Notes: generated by a model from the sequence alone, not told the origin. Shown: positions 50,299 through 62,882, numbered from the stretch's first letter. The stretch: 64,000 bases of DNA from Erythrocercus mccallii (GCA_013397435.1 VZRG01000202.1:344634-408633), one strand, 5' to 3'. Translations and numbers: made by a program.

Positions 50299-51167
50299 GT
50301 AATGTATTTTTTGATTTTATGTGAAAAACTTGAAACATTTTATGAGAAAAACTTATCAATCCTTTGACTGATAACAAAAGAATAAAAATCTTAGAGATTT
50401 ATGTTGAAAAACAAAACTACAGTGGCTTTCTTCTCTTCCATGACCTTACCTTGGACAGGAGTGTGGAAATATGGAATGCTTTTTGCCTAACCTGCTTATC
50501 TAAGACCTTTTATATTGGTGTTGGTTAATATTGTAACAATATTGTAAGTGTATTTTTTCTCTCTTATTTTACTTAAAATCTCTTCATGTTCTAAAATTTG
50601 TTGCTGTCTTTTGTCACCATGAATTTTTGAGCTTTTCTAAGCTCTGATATTAAAGTGCAGAACTTCACTTTCCCACACCATGTTCAGGAAAACATGAGGG
50701 ATGTGTTGGTAAATAATGCCATTGTTTTGCATTCTTCTTGGTAGGAGGAGAATGCTGACTGATGGTCTGTCTGACCTATGTGATTCAGAGGTGGTAACCC
50801 CACTCTCCAATCCACGGTCATGTTTCCTGCATGTATATAATAGAATGAAATAAACAAGGCAGGGCTTTTCTTGGCCCCTGCTCTGATCAGTAAAGTCCCA
50901 AGTGTCCTGTGGTCCTTCTAGCATGGTGAACTGCGATAGCCTTTGACAAAATAAGAGAAATGTTGATAGATTAGACCTGATTTATTTTGTATATGCTATA
51001 TCTTGATTTACTCTGATGAGTATTCTAAGGTATTTTTAAAATAGTAATGTAAATAAAAGAGCAAGAGATGTCAGAGATATCTAATAAATTAGCTTTTTTT
51101 TTTTTTTCTTCTGTAAAGAAATGTAGTATGTCTAAGATGATAGATGTAGGATATTGCTTTTTTGCAG
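50299..51167. other. AT-rich non-coding sequence, no gene seen
   Basis: It would be the last intron of the candidate gene. Otherwise unclassified. Confidence 0.5.
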
Positions 51168-51291
51168 AAAGACTGATGTGGATTTGCCAGAAATGGAAAC
51201 AGAAGATGATCTGGTATTAACTAAAGCCATAATCTATTCAGACATCATTATTTATTCCGATGGAATGTATACAGACTGGTTTCCCAGTTAG
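51168..51291 (+). other. Candidate terminal exon with two possible acceptors
   Basis: The acceptor 'attgcttttttgcag' ends at 51167 and a second AG lies four bases later. Using the first AG after the 50298 donor in phase 0 gives two codons and then a stop. Using the second gives a 39-codon acidic open frame (TDVDLPEMETEDDLVL ... DWFPS) ending at TAG 51289-51291. Either could be a gene's 3' end. There is no nearby clear AATAAA to confirm a transcript end, and no protein family is recognised. Confidence 0.2.
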
Positions 51292-54200
51292 ATTGAATAC
51301 AGGGTTTAGTTATAAGAAACATGGCACATTTGGTTTGAAGACGCAAATATCAATGTTGCTGTAATGTTCAATAACAAAGTGAAGCAATATCAGTGAAGAT
51401 GGCATTTGATGGTTGCTTAAACACAGATTCTATCTGAAAATAGAAATATAAGTCTAATGAGTTAGGGCATAAAATATAATGTTTACAGACAATTTTGACA
51501 AACACGCTTTGTCAAAAAATGTTTTAAAAATGTATGAGTCATCTTACTTTCCCCAGCTGACAAACTCCTTGGTGTAGATACATTTTATTTAGAGTGTGTT
51601 TTTTGAATTAAGCAAGAGAAAAAGTTACTTCCATCTAGTTTAATTTTTACCTGGCAGAAGTGACTCTCACAGACAAGGTTATTATAAAGACATTCAGAAT
51701 GCAACAGATGTGTAACTACCTCTGTCTTAACCTGTTGGACAAGAAAAATTATTTCTAAACTTTTATGGAAAAGAGAAATAATTAGTCAGAGCACTACACT
51801 CCAAAGTATAAAATCAAAAATACTTGAATGAGGACCTAAATTAACAAGAGATATCAGAACATTATAGAGAAAAGGCATCCTAATCTTAATTTTCTTTGCA
51901 TTTCTGGCAAAAAGAGAGGAGAAGTTACAAGAAAGAAAGAACAATTAAAACTGATAAAATCCCCAATTTTAACTATTTCCCTGAATTACAGGAATACTAC
52001 TTTTTCTCTTCCCTCCTCTAGAGTTTTTAGAATTTTCAAGACTACATCTTAAATACAATGAATTCTGAAATGTTATTTTTGGGATATAAAACATAAAATG
52101 TTAGTCTTATGTCTATTTTGTAAGAAAGAAAATAAGTCAGTTGGGGAACAAAGATAGTTAAACTTCATTGTTGACACTGCCAGAGGTAAAAAGAAAAACA
52201 TACCAGGGGTGAGAGGCTGAGAAAGAAATGTCACATCTGCAACTATAGATTGTAGCACCCCTTTCCAGAAGTGTGATCTGGATACAGGACTACATGCAGT
52301 AGTACCTGCACCAGTCTAAGGCTAGAGACATGGAGTGAGATGCATCATCTGATAATGAGGCCTGAGCCATCAATAGAAGACATTAAAAATAGGAAAGTAG
52401 ACTTCTCTCAACATTCACATACATAGATCGTTTATGTACATACAGATAATATGATCCTTTCCTCATTTTCTCCAAATTCAGCCACTATCAGATCCTTTAG
52501 TATCTTCTGAAGACCTGGAAAGCATTTGGATAACAATAGTGTTATGATTGCAACATAGACCATCTTCACTTAGGTGGAAAAGTTAGTCTTATATCCTTTA
52601 GCTGTTTCTGGAATTCTCAGCATCATTCCACATAATAATAGCAGATGAAGGAGGTACATTTTATTCAGAACTACCTGGATTTACAACAAAACAGCAATCA
52701 TTATCTTACCTTGGACGTCTCATAAAATTTTTTCTCTTTATGGAGGATATGTGTGACAACAGTGCATGCTATCAGAAGCCTGTTGTAGCATAACATTGTC
52801 TTATAAATAAACCCATACAGTATGCTTCAGAATTTTACCAATATCATATTCAGGATAAGGTGGAATTATTGTGGAATAATTGTGGAATAGTAAAGTGCTT
52901 AAGGTAAAAAATGTGTGTGTCCTTCAGCTATTGATTGTGTAGCTGAGCAGACATAAATATCCAAATAACATAATTATATAACTAAATGTTCTGATATGGG
53001 CAACTCTGGTAATTTTATGCAAGTTGTTAGTCATGGAAAATTCCCTTTTATAATAATCTAATGAAATGATGGAACCCATCCTGGAAAATCAACATAAATT
53101 CTATTTGCTCTTGAACAATTGCATACATAATTTATGGAGATGGCAGATGGGTTGACAGCAAACTGATTCTTAGACAAATCTATTCCACACAACTGCAGTT
53201 AATCAAGTTACTCTTTGGCTGTGTTGAATGGAATGCTAGCAGTTGTAATCCCCAAACACATCAAGGAACCAAATTATTTGAAAAATTGTCTGTCCAAAAC
53301 ATGCAACATCTTCCAAATTTTATCTGAATACTAAAAATGAGCAATCTTTCCCCTAAGTATCATGTAATAAAAGCATAGTCTGTCTTTTACTCCCTTTGGA
53401 GGAAAATACATTCAGCTTTTCTTTGTTTATCCAACTATCTGGTTCATCATATTAATTTTGTCATTCATGGGAGTAATAAGCCTTAAAAATATCAATAGAA
53501 GACTCAGGATCTTTCTTACTAAAAAAAAAAAACAAAAAAACAAAAAAACAAACCACCAAAAAACAAAAAAAACCCCCATAGATTTGCAGAGAGTTTTAGA
53601 AAAAACAAAAAGCTTCTTTGATGCTTTTCTGAGTGAATGAACTGTTGGCAATATTCTGTCAGTATTATTTCAGCAAAAGCATTAGAGTTTTGTTTTTTAT
53701 TGTTTTTTGACAGCTATTTCTAAACAGAAAAAGTCATAATATACATCTTGTAATTTTGAGTGAGAATGAGTAATTATGAAAGCAGATATAGGACTTGGAA
53801 TGTTATCTAAGAATCCAGATGCAAAATTTGAATCACCAATACCATATCTGAGCTGTCTTAAATCACTGTTAAAAACCATATTTTTTAAACTAGTTTGAAT
53901 ATTCATTTAAAACTTTGGCAACTTTTCAAAAGGGGAAGTAAGGCTTAGAACACTATACAGAACATCTTACTTTAAATTTATTCAAATACCATCTTTTAAA
54001 ATATGTATGTCCATGCTCATATGCAGTGCTTCAGATATATTGTCATTCTTTTACATTATCATATATTTCAAATTAAGTGTGTATGTAAATATATAACTGG
54101 TTACATTTCATCAGAATTGACTATTTATCACTTCTTGTACTATGAGAAAGTCAGATTTAAGGATATATGGGGTGAAATAGCAATCAATAAAAACTTTTTA

Positions 54201-54468
54201 TCTTGGCTTTGGAGCACCCTGAGAAAAACATTGAGAATTCTAAAAAGCTAGTGAACAGTTGTGTAGGAGATTTTTCTTTGGCAAATCATGAGGGATTCAA
54301 TGACTGAATTATAATTGCAAAAGAAGTACTGACTGTTAGTTTCTAATCTGTGAAGAGAAAAAGAAGCTTGAAGAGAATCCAATCTGTTATTATAGTATAG
54401 ATCGTCAAGAATTTGACAAATATCTTGATGATAAAATATGGAATCAGAATGTGGGAGATTTGGATTTG
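51292..54468. other. AT-rich non-coding sequence, no gene seen
   Basis: It contains an A-rich interrupted run (53521-53575) and nothing else recognisable. Downstream of the candidate terminal exon it could include 3' UTR. Confidence 0.5.
53521..53575. repeat. A-rich (A7C)-type low-complexity tract
   Basis: Runs of 5-12 adenines separated by single C or CC. Such tracts are common in AT-rich avian introns. No retrocopy is seen upstream to make it a poly(A) tail. Confidence 0.9.
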
Positions 54469-54837
54469 CTATTTCATTTTGGTAGATTTGGATCCACATG
54501 TCTCATGGAAATGAGACTGTGAGGACTTCCTCAGTGGATTTCTGCAGACAACTAGGCAGGGAAATATAAGTAAAATGATAAAAACAATGATTAAGGCCCC
54601 AAAACTTCCTTTAACAAAGGATGAAACCCATCCTGTCAATCCCCATTGCCCAAAATGTTCATTGATCCAATCTGAGTTCGCAACCTTTAGTTCCTTCTCT
54701 TGGTCCCTCAGCTTCTGGATGTTTGTGTGGATAGATTCTGAGTGCAAAGAAAGATTGAAGCAGCACATCCCTTCAAAGTCCCGCCAGCCATGTCCATGGG
54801 CAAGCAGCAAAAAGTCTATTGCTGCCCAGTTTTGAAA
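54469..54837 (-). pseudogene. Endogenous retrovirus env fragment, transmembrane subunit C-terminal half
   Basis: On the minus strand an open stretch of about 120 codons shows the order of a retroviral Env TM subunit. The tail of the conserved helical region (AAIDFLLL) comes first, then the disulphide-loop region ending GMCCFNLS, then 'HSESIH' and a charged helix. These are followed by a Trp-containing membrane-proximal segment, one hydrophobic membrane span (about GALIIVFIILLIFPCLVV) and a short cytoplasmic tail to the stop at 54469. The loop motif normally has a Cys six residues before the CC pair, but here that position is Trp (54784-54786). A stop codon lies just upstream (54838-54840). 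There is no fusion peptide, SU subunit, polypurine tract or LTR, so it is a truncated relic. It abuts CR1 sequence on the same strand. Confidence 0.8.
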
Positions 54838-54849
54838 TTAGAAATGCAC

Positions 54850-55445
54850 TTGGTGAGGGTGCATTTGATCCCACTGTGTGTATTATTGATGAATTATTGG
54901 TCTCAGTATGGCTCCTGGTGAGACACTACTCATTCTTGGTTTCCACATGGACGTTAACTGTAACTCTTGGGAGCAGCCATCCAGCCAATTTCTTAGCCAT
55001 TTAGCTGTTCATACATCAAATCCATATTTCTTTAATTTAGCAGCAAGAATATTGTGCAGTATTGGAACAGTAGCAAAGGCCTTACAAAAGTCCAGATGAA
55101 TGCAATCAGTAGTGCTTCCCCTTTCCACTGAAGATATGCCTCAGTTCTAGAAGGCCACTAGGTTTGGCAGGTATAGTTTGCCCTTGGTGAAGCTATGTTG
55201 GCTGCCTCTAATCACCAGTGTTCCACATGTTTTGACATGTCTTTCAGGAGGATATGTTCCATGCACTCACAGAGTTGAAGATGACTGGGTCAGTAGTTCT
55301 TAGAGTTCTCCTTTTATAAAATATGTACAATATTCCTTTCACTCCTGTCATCAGGAACATTTTCTGGCTGTCATGCCTTTTCAAATATGATGGTAGTGAC
55401 TTACTGGCTTTATCAATCAATTACCCCAGGACCCTAATACATTTA
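54850..55445 (-). mobile_element. CR1 LINE fragment, reverse-transcriptase region
   Basis: Minus-strand translation gives decayed CR1 RT landmarks in order: a 'LNSVSAWNIS'-like block, 'SQHSFTKGKLYLPNLVAF'-like wording, and 'IHLDFCKAFATVPILHNIL' (the family's VYLDFSKAFDTVSHNIL block). 'KLKKYGFDV', 'WLRNWLDG' and 'SSVSPGAILRP' follow. Beyond that, 'gatcaaatgcaccctcaccaag' matches the block before the FADD catalytic motif, and CR1 similarity then stops where env begins. Stops and frameshifts are present. It is truncated at both ends. Confidence 0.82.
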
Positions 55446-58400
55446 AATAATTCAAAGTATAGCTTGTTTTCACATGCTGGTAAGCCTTAAGCATGAATCT
55501 AATTACAAGATATCAAGTGATTAGAGAATTTCAGTGTAAAAAAATATTGTTACACAAACAGCATAACAATAAAGTCTGTCAACCTCTGCACACTTACCTT
55601 TGTTCCTAACAGGTTCCCCTGGAATAGTACCTCTTTAAACATGCTTCCTTTGACACTTGTGGGCAAGAGAGATGTTTAGACTATCCACCATACTGTAATT
55701 GCTATGTACATGCAGACAGTCCAACCTATTTCTAAATAATTTGTACAAAATTTCTGCCTCTTTTTTTCCTTCTCTGAAAGCACAGACTGGGATTTCTCTG
55801 TATACCATGGTGGCATTTGTCACAGAAGTTTTAGGAACTTAATTACATTTAAGACTTCTAGCTCTTTCCATAATGTAATTGAAACTGTCCCAGAGATCAA
55901 AAATAACTTGCAGATGTAGAGCAATACAGAAAATTGTATTACTCATACTGTCAACATTTAGATAAGCAGACTATAAAACAAACATTACAAAAATCAAGGT
56001 TTTATAAGGAACTTAAATAAATATATACATTAGTATCCTATTTAAATTTACCTTGCCAGATTCAGAAGAAAAAACTCATGCTAATTATGAAAAAGAAGAA
56101 GGAAACTACACAAAATCAGCTCAGAAAAATACTGTGTACCATATATTTGATTTGGATGTAGAGATGTAGTATTTCCTTGACTCACAGTAATACTTCTATT
56201 GCTATAAACAGCTCAGTTGTTGTCTCCATTATCTGTTCTACAGCTTTTTGACGTTGTGTATTATTTCACACTCAGTTTCCTAAATTGGATCAGCTGAAAG
56301 ACTTTTTTTATTCAGAAAAGCATGTTCATCTCTGTTTACCTTGTTTTCCAAATGCACCCCTGTAGAACCTGAGTAAAACAAAAGGATTAACTGGAATGGA
56401 GCCAACTCAGCAGATGAAAACTGTAAGAATACTGGCAGAAATACCACCCAGCTTCCGAAGTTTGACATTATAAATAATGTTCACTGCTATGCAAATTTTT
56501 CATGAAACTGTTGCTTATTCTGCAAACATTTAAGCAATTCATGAAGGCAGCAGGTGGTAACCATTGTTAAAGTGCTTGAAAACCTAACTGGCAACATTAA
56601 AAGGAACTGGACTTAATGAATATACCAATTTGTGGGTTTATTAATTTGTTTCCTCTAAGCACTTATTGAATAACATAATTCCTTTGTGAATAAAGTGATG
56701 CTGATGAGTTTCTAGAAAAAAGGTTTGGAAAGGTAGAATTTACAAGCAACACACATAAAACAAATTATCTTGGACGAACAGGGGCAATATCAAACATTAA
56801 CTCCAAATAATGATTGACACACTGATGTATTTTAGGGGAAAAAAAAAACAAACCAAAAAAAAACACAAAAAAACCCAGATCAAATGATGACCTACCTCAT
56901 ACAGTTGTCTGACATTTGAAAATGGCTTATTCTCCCACCTACATATTTTCTCAATGGCCCATTTCATGAACTTACTTCTCTGTCTTGGTGATCCACTCAT
57001 TTGCAAGATTTTTTTAGAGCTTTTAGATGGGTAGCTTCTAAGCTTGTTATTTGGGAGGAAGATGGGAGGTAGGTGTTGTTCAAGAAGTGCAAGGAGCTAG
57101 TATATAAGTTGTGTGCAACTCATGGATGTGAAAATGTCCATTTATGATTTTCCTTCATCACAGAACAAGTGCTATAAATACTACTTGTACCTCCTGCATA
57201 CAACAGTGGGAAGTTGTTTCAGTGACATGTCTTTTAGAAACAGTAATTCTGGAAATAACATTCACATACAACAAGAAGAGAAGAAGATATTTCTTACTGC
57301 TCCTGCAGGAGTCAAAAATAGAGAAGAGACTCATAGGAATTAAATTTTTATGGAATTTTTTTGAAGACTGCTTGATCAGGGCAAAGAAGTGGATGAAATT
57401 TTCTTAAATAATTTGAAGAAGTTTCGGTATCACTGCACTAGAACAGGTTTGCCAGAACTATGCCTTTGAATATCTCCAAGGATGGGTATTCTATTTCCTT
57501 CTGATAAAAAGTTATTAGTAAGAACCTTGAGACACAGATTCAGTAAAGAGGAAGAACTGGACAGTGACTGTCTTGTCAGTAGCAACCACAAAACGCTGGA
57601 GTTTAAGATCACAGAATAGGCATGATTTTTTAGAAAAATATCAGTTTTACTTTTGGATAATGTTTTTCCTGCCTTACTCGTCATATGAATTAAAAGATAG
57701 TTACAATACTAGGTTAAGATTTGCATTTCATATTTCTATTTCAATGACTTTAAAGCAAGTTACTTCTTCCTTACATCATTATTTTTATGGAGTTTTTTTA
57801 ATAGCTCAAATTTATTGACTTTGATCTTGAAACCTTTGTTAAAAAAACAAAACAAAGAAAACAAACCAAATGATACTACATGCTGTGGTTTGTAAGGTAA
57901 AGTTAGAAGTTCAGTTTTTTCAAAAATAAATGAAATAGGTATTAGTTGTCTTGTTACTATACTCTAACAGCAAAAATTATCATGTAGAGATGAATACTTA
58001 GAAAATCTAGCCTGACTTTCACTGACACCCTAGTTGTCATCTTAATGCCCCTTACTCCAAAATAAGACAATATCTGTATCTGTTGATCCTTACAAAATTT
58101 AGTATTTCTTCATTGCAAAAATTAGTTTATGTTCATAATCTCGGTTTTCAAATTTTTCTTTTCAGCAATATATGACAGGGCATAACAAAATTATATTTAA
58201 AGAACAAACATCAGTTTAGTAGAAGTGCTAATTCTTTTTATTTTTTTCTGTGTTTAATCCATTTCCAAACACAAAATAAAATAAAACCAACCAACAAACC
58301 AAAATACTGTAAGCAATGTAGTCTTACATGCAATCTTATAAAAATATCCTTCATGGGGGTATGAAATGGTTTCAGACTATGTCTTTTGGGTTATTGTGTT

Positions 58401-59689
58401 TATTTTCCTTTATAATTTAATTACACCTACATCTCTATTCCTTGATTATCAAGCTTTTAAAAATAGCTAACCCTCCTGGTCTGGATCCCAACAAATGTTT
58501 TACATGGAAATAAACAGTATCCTGTCCTGTATTTCCCCAATTGTAAAGTTTTTTTAGATGGCATTATGATTCCCCTAGAGCCTAATAGCATGATTTTCTT
58601 ATATTGAAAAAAACTTCTATGCGTAGTGGAAAAGAAAAGGAAAGCTGGGCAGTTTTCCCTTTAACTTTCTACTTGAAACTTCAGCTTCAAACTAGGAAAT
58701 TTATCTCAACCTGGTACTTCAAAGTTCTGCAATTCAGATGACACATCATTAAAAGTGTCCCCCTTTTTTTGTTTGTTTGGGTTTTTTTGTCTCATTTTGT
58801 TACCCCACTATAACAGCTTCCCTGGAAAACCTCAGATTCAGCAGCAGACAACAAGTGAAAAAAAATTCCTTCTAGTACATATTACTTACTACACATGTAA
58901 ACCAATAAGGAAAAAGTGATATTTAAAATCCCCATATTTCATTATTACTGCATTTTTGCTGCCTCCATTGATTCATGACACAGTACCCAGCACATGAGAG
59001 TATTAATGATATGAGCTCTGGTGTGGTATCATAATGAAAACTCTAAACCTAACAATAATAATAGAATTGATTTAAAGGTTCCTTAGTAGCACCTTAAGGA
59101 GTGCCATGTAACTCAAATTTCCTTAATAGAGACACAGATATGCTATATTTTATCTGTATGTGTTTATTGCTTAGACTATTTTTTAAGGGCTATAGATACT
59201 GAGAGTGTACTCTTAAAGATTAATAGCTAGATCCAGCTTCAACATCACATGGTTTCCACCAGGGAACTATAAAACTTCAAGGAGGAGATCATAATGAGGT
59301 AGAGAGATATTATGGGTATTATTTACTGTGTGCTATAAGATGTTACTACTAACCTTGTACATAAACAAAGGTGTACTCTTTATTTTATTGTGAACAAAGG
59401 GAAGGTGCAGGAGAGGCTGATGTGATTTGGGTGCTGTCAGAAGCACCTGTGGGAGATTTAAATATCTCTGTGGAGCACCAGCAACCAGGAGTGTGGCAGG
59501 TAGGGTGGGCAAACAGGGACTGGAAGGCCACTGTAGCTTGTGCAGCAGCACCCACAAAAGGGTGTGTGAGAAGGGCCGTGCACCGTGCTTGCAGGTTCAG
59601 AGCCCTGCAGGGGAGGGGTACAAGTCTCTGCCGTAATGATGGGCACTCACCTTGGAATTAAAACAAATGGTTCTACACAGAGCGCTCCT
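55446..59689. other. Mostly AT-rich non-coding sequence
   Basis: No gene confirmed. It contains a short CR1-like antisense scrap (57450-57510), one weak exon-like frame at 57164-57343, and an unclassified GC-richer patch at 59395-59660 with overlapping open frames and no recognised domain just upstream of a CR1. Confidence 0.5.
57450..57510 (-). mobile_element. Possible short CR1 3' scrap
   Basis: The wording 'ttgaatatctccaaggatggg' is the reverse complement of the conserved CR1 'ccatccttggagat.ttcaa' block near the ORF2 end. Only about 60 bases are recognisable, so chance or another source is possible. Confidence 0.35.
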
Positions 59690-60645
59690 GAGATATCTGG
59701 AGATCAGGCAAAGTCCCAGAAGACTAGAAGAATGTTGATCCCATCTACAAGGTCATAAAGGAGGATCCACAAAATCATAGCCTCATCTGTCAGTCTTCTG
59801 TTCCTGGGAAAGTTCTGGAGTGCATGCTTATGTGGGCTGTTAGCAGTCTAATAAGGCATGAATGGTTGGGAAAAGTCAGCATGGATTCACCAAGGGCAAA
59901 TTGTGCTTGACAAACCTGTATATCACCTAGTACAAAGCATCCTGCTTAGCTGATGTAGGGTGAATAGGGGACATTGTTTACTTGGATTTCTCCAAGGCTT
60001 TCCATATTGTTTCCCACAGCTGCCTCCTAAAGAAACTGAGGCACTATGTGGATGAACAGTGTGCTGCCATGACACAGAAGGACAACAGGAAGCTTGATTG
60101 CATTAACAAAGACTTCAGCAAAGATAAGTCATTATCTCACCTTGCTGCTCAGTGCCTGTTGGGCCACATCTGGAACACTGTGTTCAATTTTGGCCCCGGC
60201 TCTGCAAAAGAGATGTAGACAGGCTGGAGAGAGTCCAGAAAAGGACTAAAAAGATGATCAAAGAAATGAGAAGCCTATTATTCAAGGAAATGCTGAGAGA
60301 ATTGCATTTGTCCTGCCTCGAGAAAAGAAGGTTTAGGAAAGATCTTACCATCATGTTACAGTTTTAAAAGGGTGACTAAGAAGAAGAAGACTCCTTTTAA
60401 GAAAGGAGTCACTTGGAAAAAGGAAAGAAGCTATGGCTGTAAATTACTCCTGGGGAGATTCTAACTACAGAAGAGGAAAATTTTTCACAAGAACAATTAA
60501 CCATTATAATCTCCCCAGCAGTGGCAATGTTGGACACTTGTAAGATTCAGCTGGCCAAGGTGTTGAACATATTGTCTAGACCATGCCTTTGACAAGAAAA
60601 GTTGGTCCAGATGATCCCTTCCTACCTGATATTCTATGATTATTT
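59690..60645 (+). mobile_element. CR1 LINE, decayed RT and C-terminal region to 3' end
   Basis: Plus-strand reading gives CR1 ORF2 RT wording from about 59695 ('gagatatctggagatcaggcaaagtccca', 'catctacaaggtcataaaggaggatcca'). 'LDFSKAFHIVSHSCLLKKL' at about 59980-60036 corresponds to the RT motif block before the catalytic FADD. After a deletion the C-terminal tail follows: 'PHLEHCVQFW', 'RLERVQKRTKKMIKE', 'LRELHLSCLEKRR'. A divergent 3' UTR ends at 'cctacctgatattctatgatt' (to about 60645). Stops and frameshifts show it is inactive. The catalytic FADD segment appears to be missing. Confidence 0.85.
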
Positions 60646-62837
60646 CAAACATTAAAGATTTTGCTGTACTGGTTTTATATTAAATTCAGAACAAACAGTC
60701 CAAGAACATAACACTAAAAGTTCAAATTTTTTTCTTTGTTTTTAACAGGCTATGAAGCAAAATAGTATTTTCATATATATGGGTATTTTAACTAAAATGT
60801 GTATCCACTTGGATAAATAAAGAGCTAACCTAGTATTTGTTCATTTCTTAAGTTAAAGTCCTGTTGGAGTTTGAAAATGTCATAACATTTTCATGTTTTC
60901 AAACCAGTATTTTGTCTGATCTTGACTACTGCTTTGAGATTATCAACCAGAACACTGTGAAAGAATCTGAGTTAAAAAATTTATGTGTTTCTATACCCTG
61001 AAATAAACCTTATTTTCTCCAAAAAGTTACAAACAGATCTGAGCAACAAAAAGTTTGGATTATTATTTCCAACCCACAGCAATTCCCTACTGTACATCAA
61101 GATTGATGCCACAGCTTTCAAAATTTTCTTTGGAAAAACAGAGCTATCAGACAAGTCAAGGTACTTGCCTGGGAGAAAATTTTACTCATGCCCATGAGGC
61201 TTAGCCAAGCAGGCATGTATTTGAAGTTGACTTTTTTAATCCCATACAATCTATTCAAAATGCTAAGGATACCCTTTCCTTTCCTTTTGAATAGCAATAT
61301 TGTCCATATGGTATATGAAGAAGTTTCTAATACTAGCTACTATTGAAAAACCTTTCAATTTGATAAATTTGTATTTTAGATTAAAATCTATTCTTTGGAA
61401 AAAAAAATCTAATAATTCGTCTCAAGATAAATTTTCATATGTAAGGCATGAAAACCATCAGTTTTAGTTAGTTTTTAATCCTTGTAAATGAAAACCAAAA
61501 AGACCTTGATTATTATTTCTTTGAGAAAGAAATGAAACCATATTATAAAAAAGCCACAAACAATCCAACAAAACCCAATAAACTTACTTCTCTCTCCCCC
61601 AAGTTAGGAAGAGCAGGTTCTGATCAAGTCATTCAGTACGAGCTCCACCAATGCTTTTACAAATCTTGTCTGCAATATGGATGAGAGTTATTGTGGGCCA
61701 AAAGTGCCAGTCTGGTCCTTTAATCATGCATCAGTCATAGTCAAGTTAAATGCCAAACTGTTTTCCCTGGGATAGCTGCAAAACTGGTTTCTACTTTATA
61801 TTAAGTTTGAAAACTAGATAAGCTTTGAATAGAGGATGCTATTCATATATACAGTTTTTGGTGGTGTTGGCTTATTTGTTTTGAAAGCAAAGAAGAAACC
61901 TGTGCAAATTCATACCTATTCTATTTTAGTGCTATGCTCTAAAGTCAAGTCCTATTTGGTCTAAAGTAATAATTTTCCCCCTTATAATTCTTTTTTTTTT
62001 TTCTTTGCAAAATTGTAATCAATTAGAATTATCATCTTACTAGTAGCTCAAAGGGTTGGACACCTGAATCTTTACAGCTGGGATTTACCATCAGTTTGCT
62101 GTAGTTTTAAGATTTATTTTTATGGGAAATACATGCCTTTTGGAAGGGAACTCTCAATTTGTTTTGTAATACTGAGCCAAGACTAAATATAGGAAATATA
62201 AAGAAGTCAAATTCTTTGGTTTTCTTCCATTATTTCTGAACTATGAGCAAGTGCAACCATTTACTGCCAAGTTTAAAGGAGGAAGAAGGGCAAATGTACT
62301 TATCAGCCTCAAGCAGAAGTAAGCTGGAGGGGTTTACACCATTATGTTAATTTCTGGATAAAAATCCACAATAATAAAATCTGAAAACATAATGTAGCAG
62401 ACAAAATGCATCTGAAGTATTTATGTTGAACACATGAAATATAATGGCTACTAAAAGACAAAGTGAATTTGTGCGTTGTTTCTGTTGCCAATCCCAAGAA
62501 AGGGATTTTTCAATGCAAGAGCCGCTTTTTTGTCTTAAATAGGCATTGATCTGAATTTGATTTTTATCTGTAATTCTGTACAGATGATATTGCTTTTTTC
62601 AGTTTTCCCAAAGAAACTGCGCTGCTACAAATAGAAGGAAAAGGATGAAATATATTAATAATTTATTTTTGTGCAAAAGAAAGTTGATCCTTGCCTGCTC
62701 ATTATGAAGATTCTGAGAGAGGTTCATTTTCTCACAGTCTCACATGTGTTTCTCAGAGAAGGCACCCTTGAAACTCTGCTGCTACCAAAACCTTGCCATA
62801 CAAGCCAAATACAGCAGAAATTAACTATTTAAAGAGT
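60646..62837. other. AT-rich non-coding sequence, no gene seen
   Basis: No repeat or exon recognised. Confidence 0.55.
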
Positions 62838-62882
62838 TAATCAGTCTAGGATAATCAGTCTAGGATAATAATCAGTCTAGGA
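62838..62882 (+). repeat. 14-bp unit tandem repeat, three copies
   Basis: TAATCAGTCTAGGA occurs at 62838-62851, 62852-62865 and 62869-62882, with a 3-base TAA insertion before the third copy. Confidence 0.92.
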
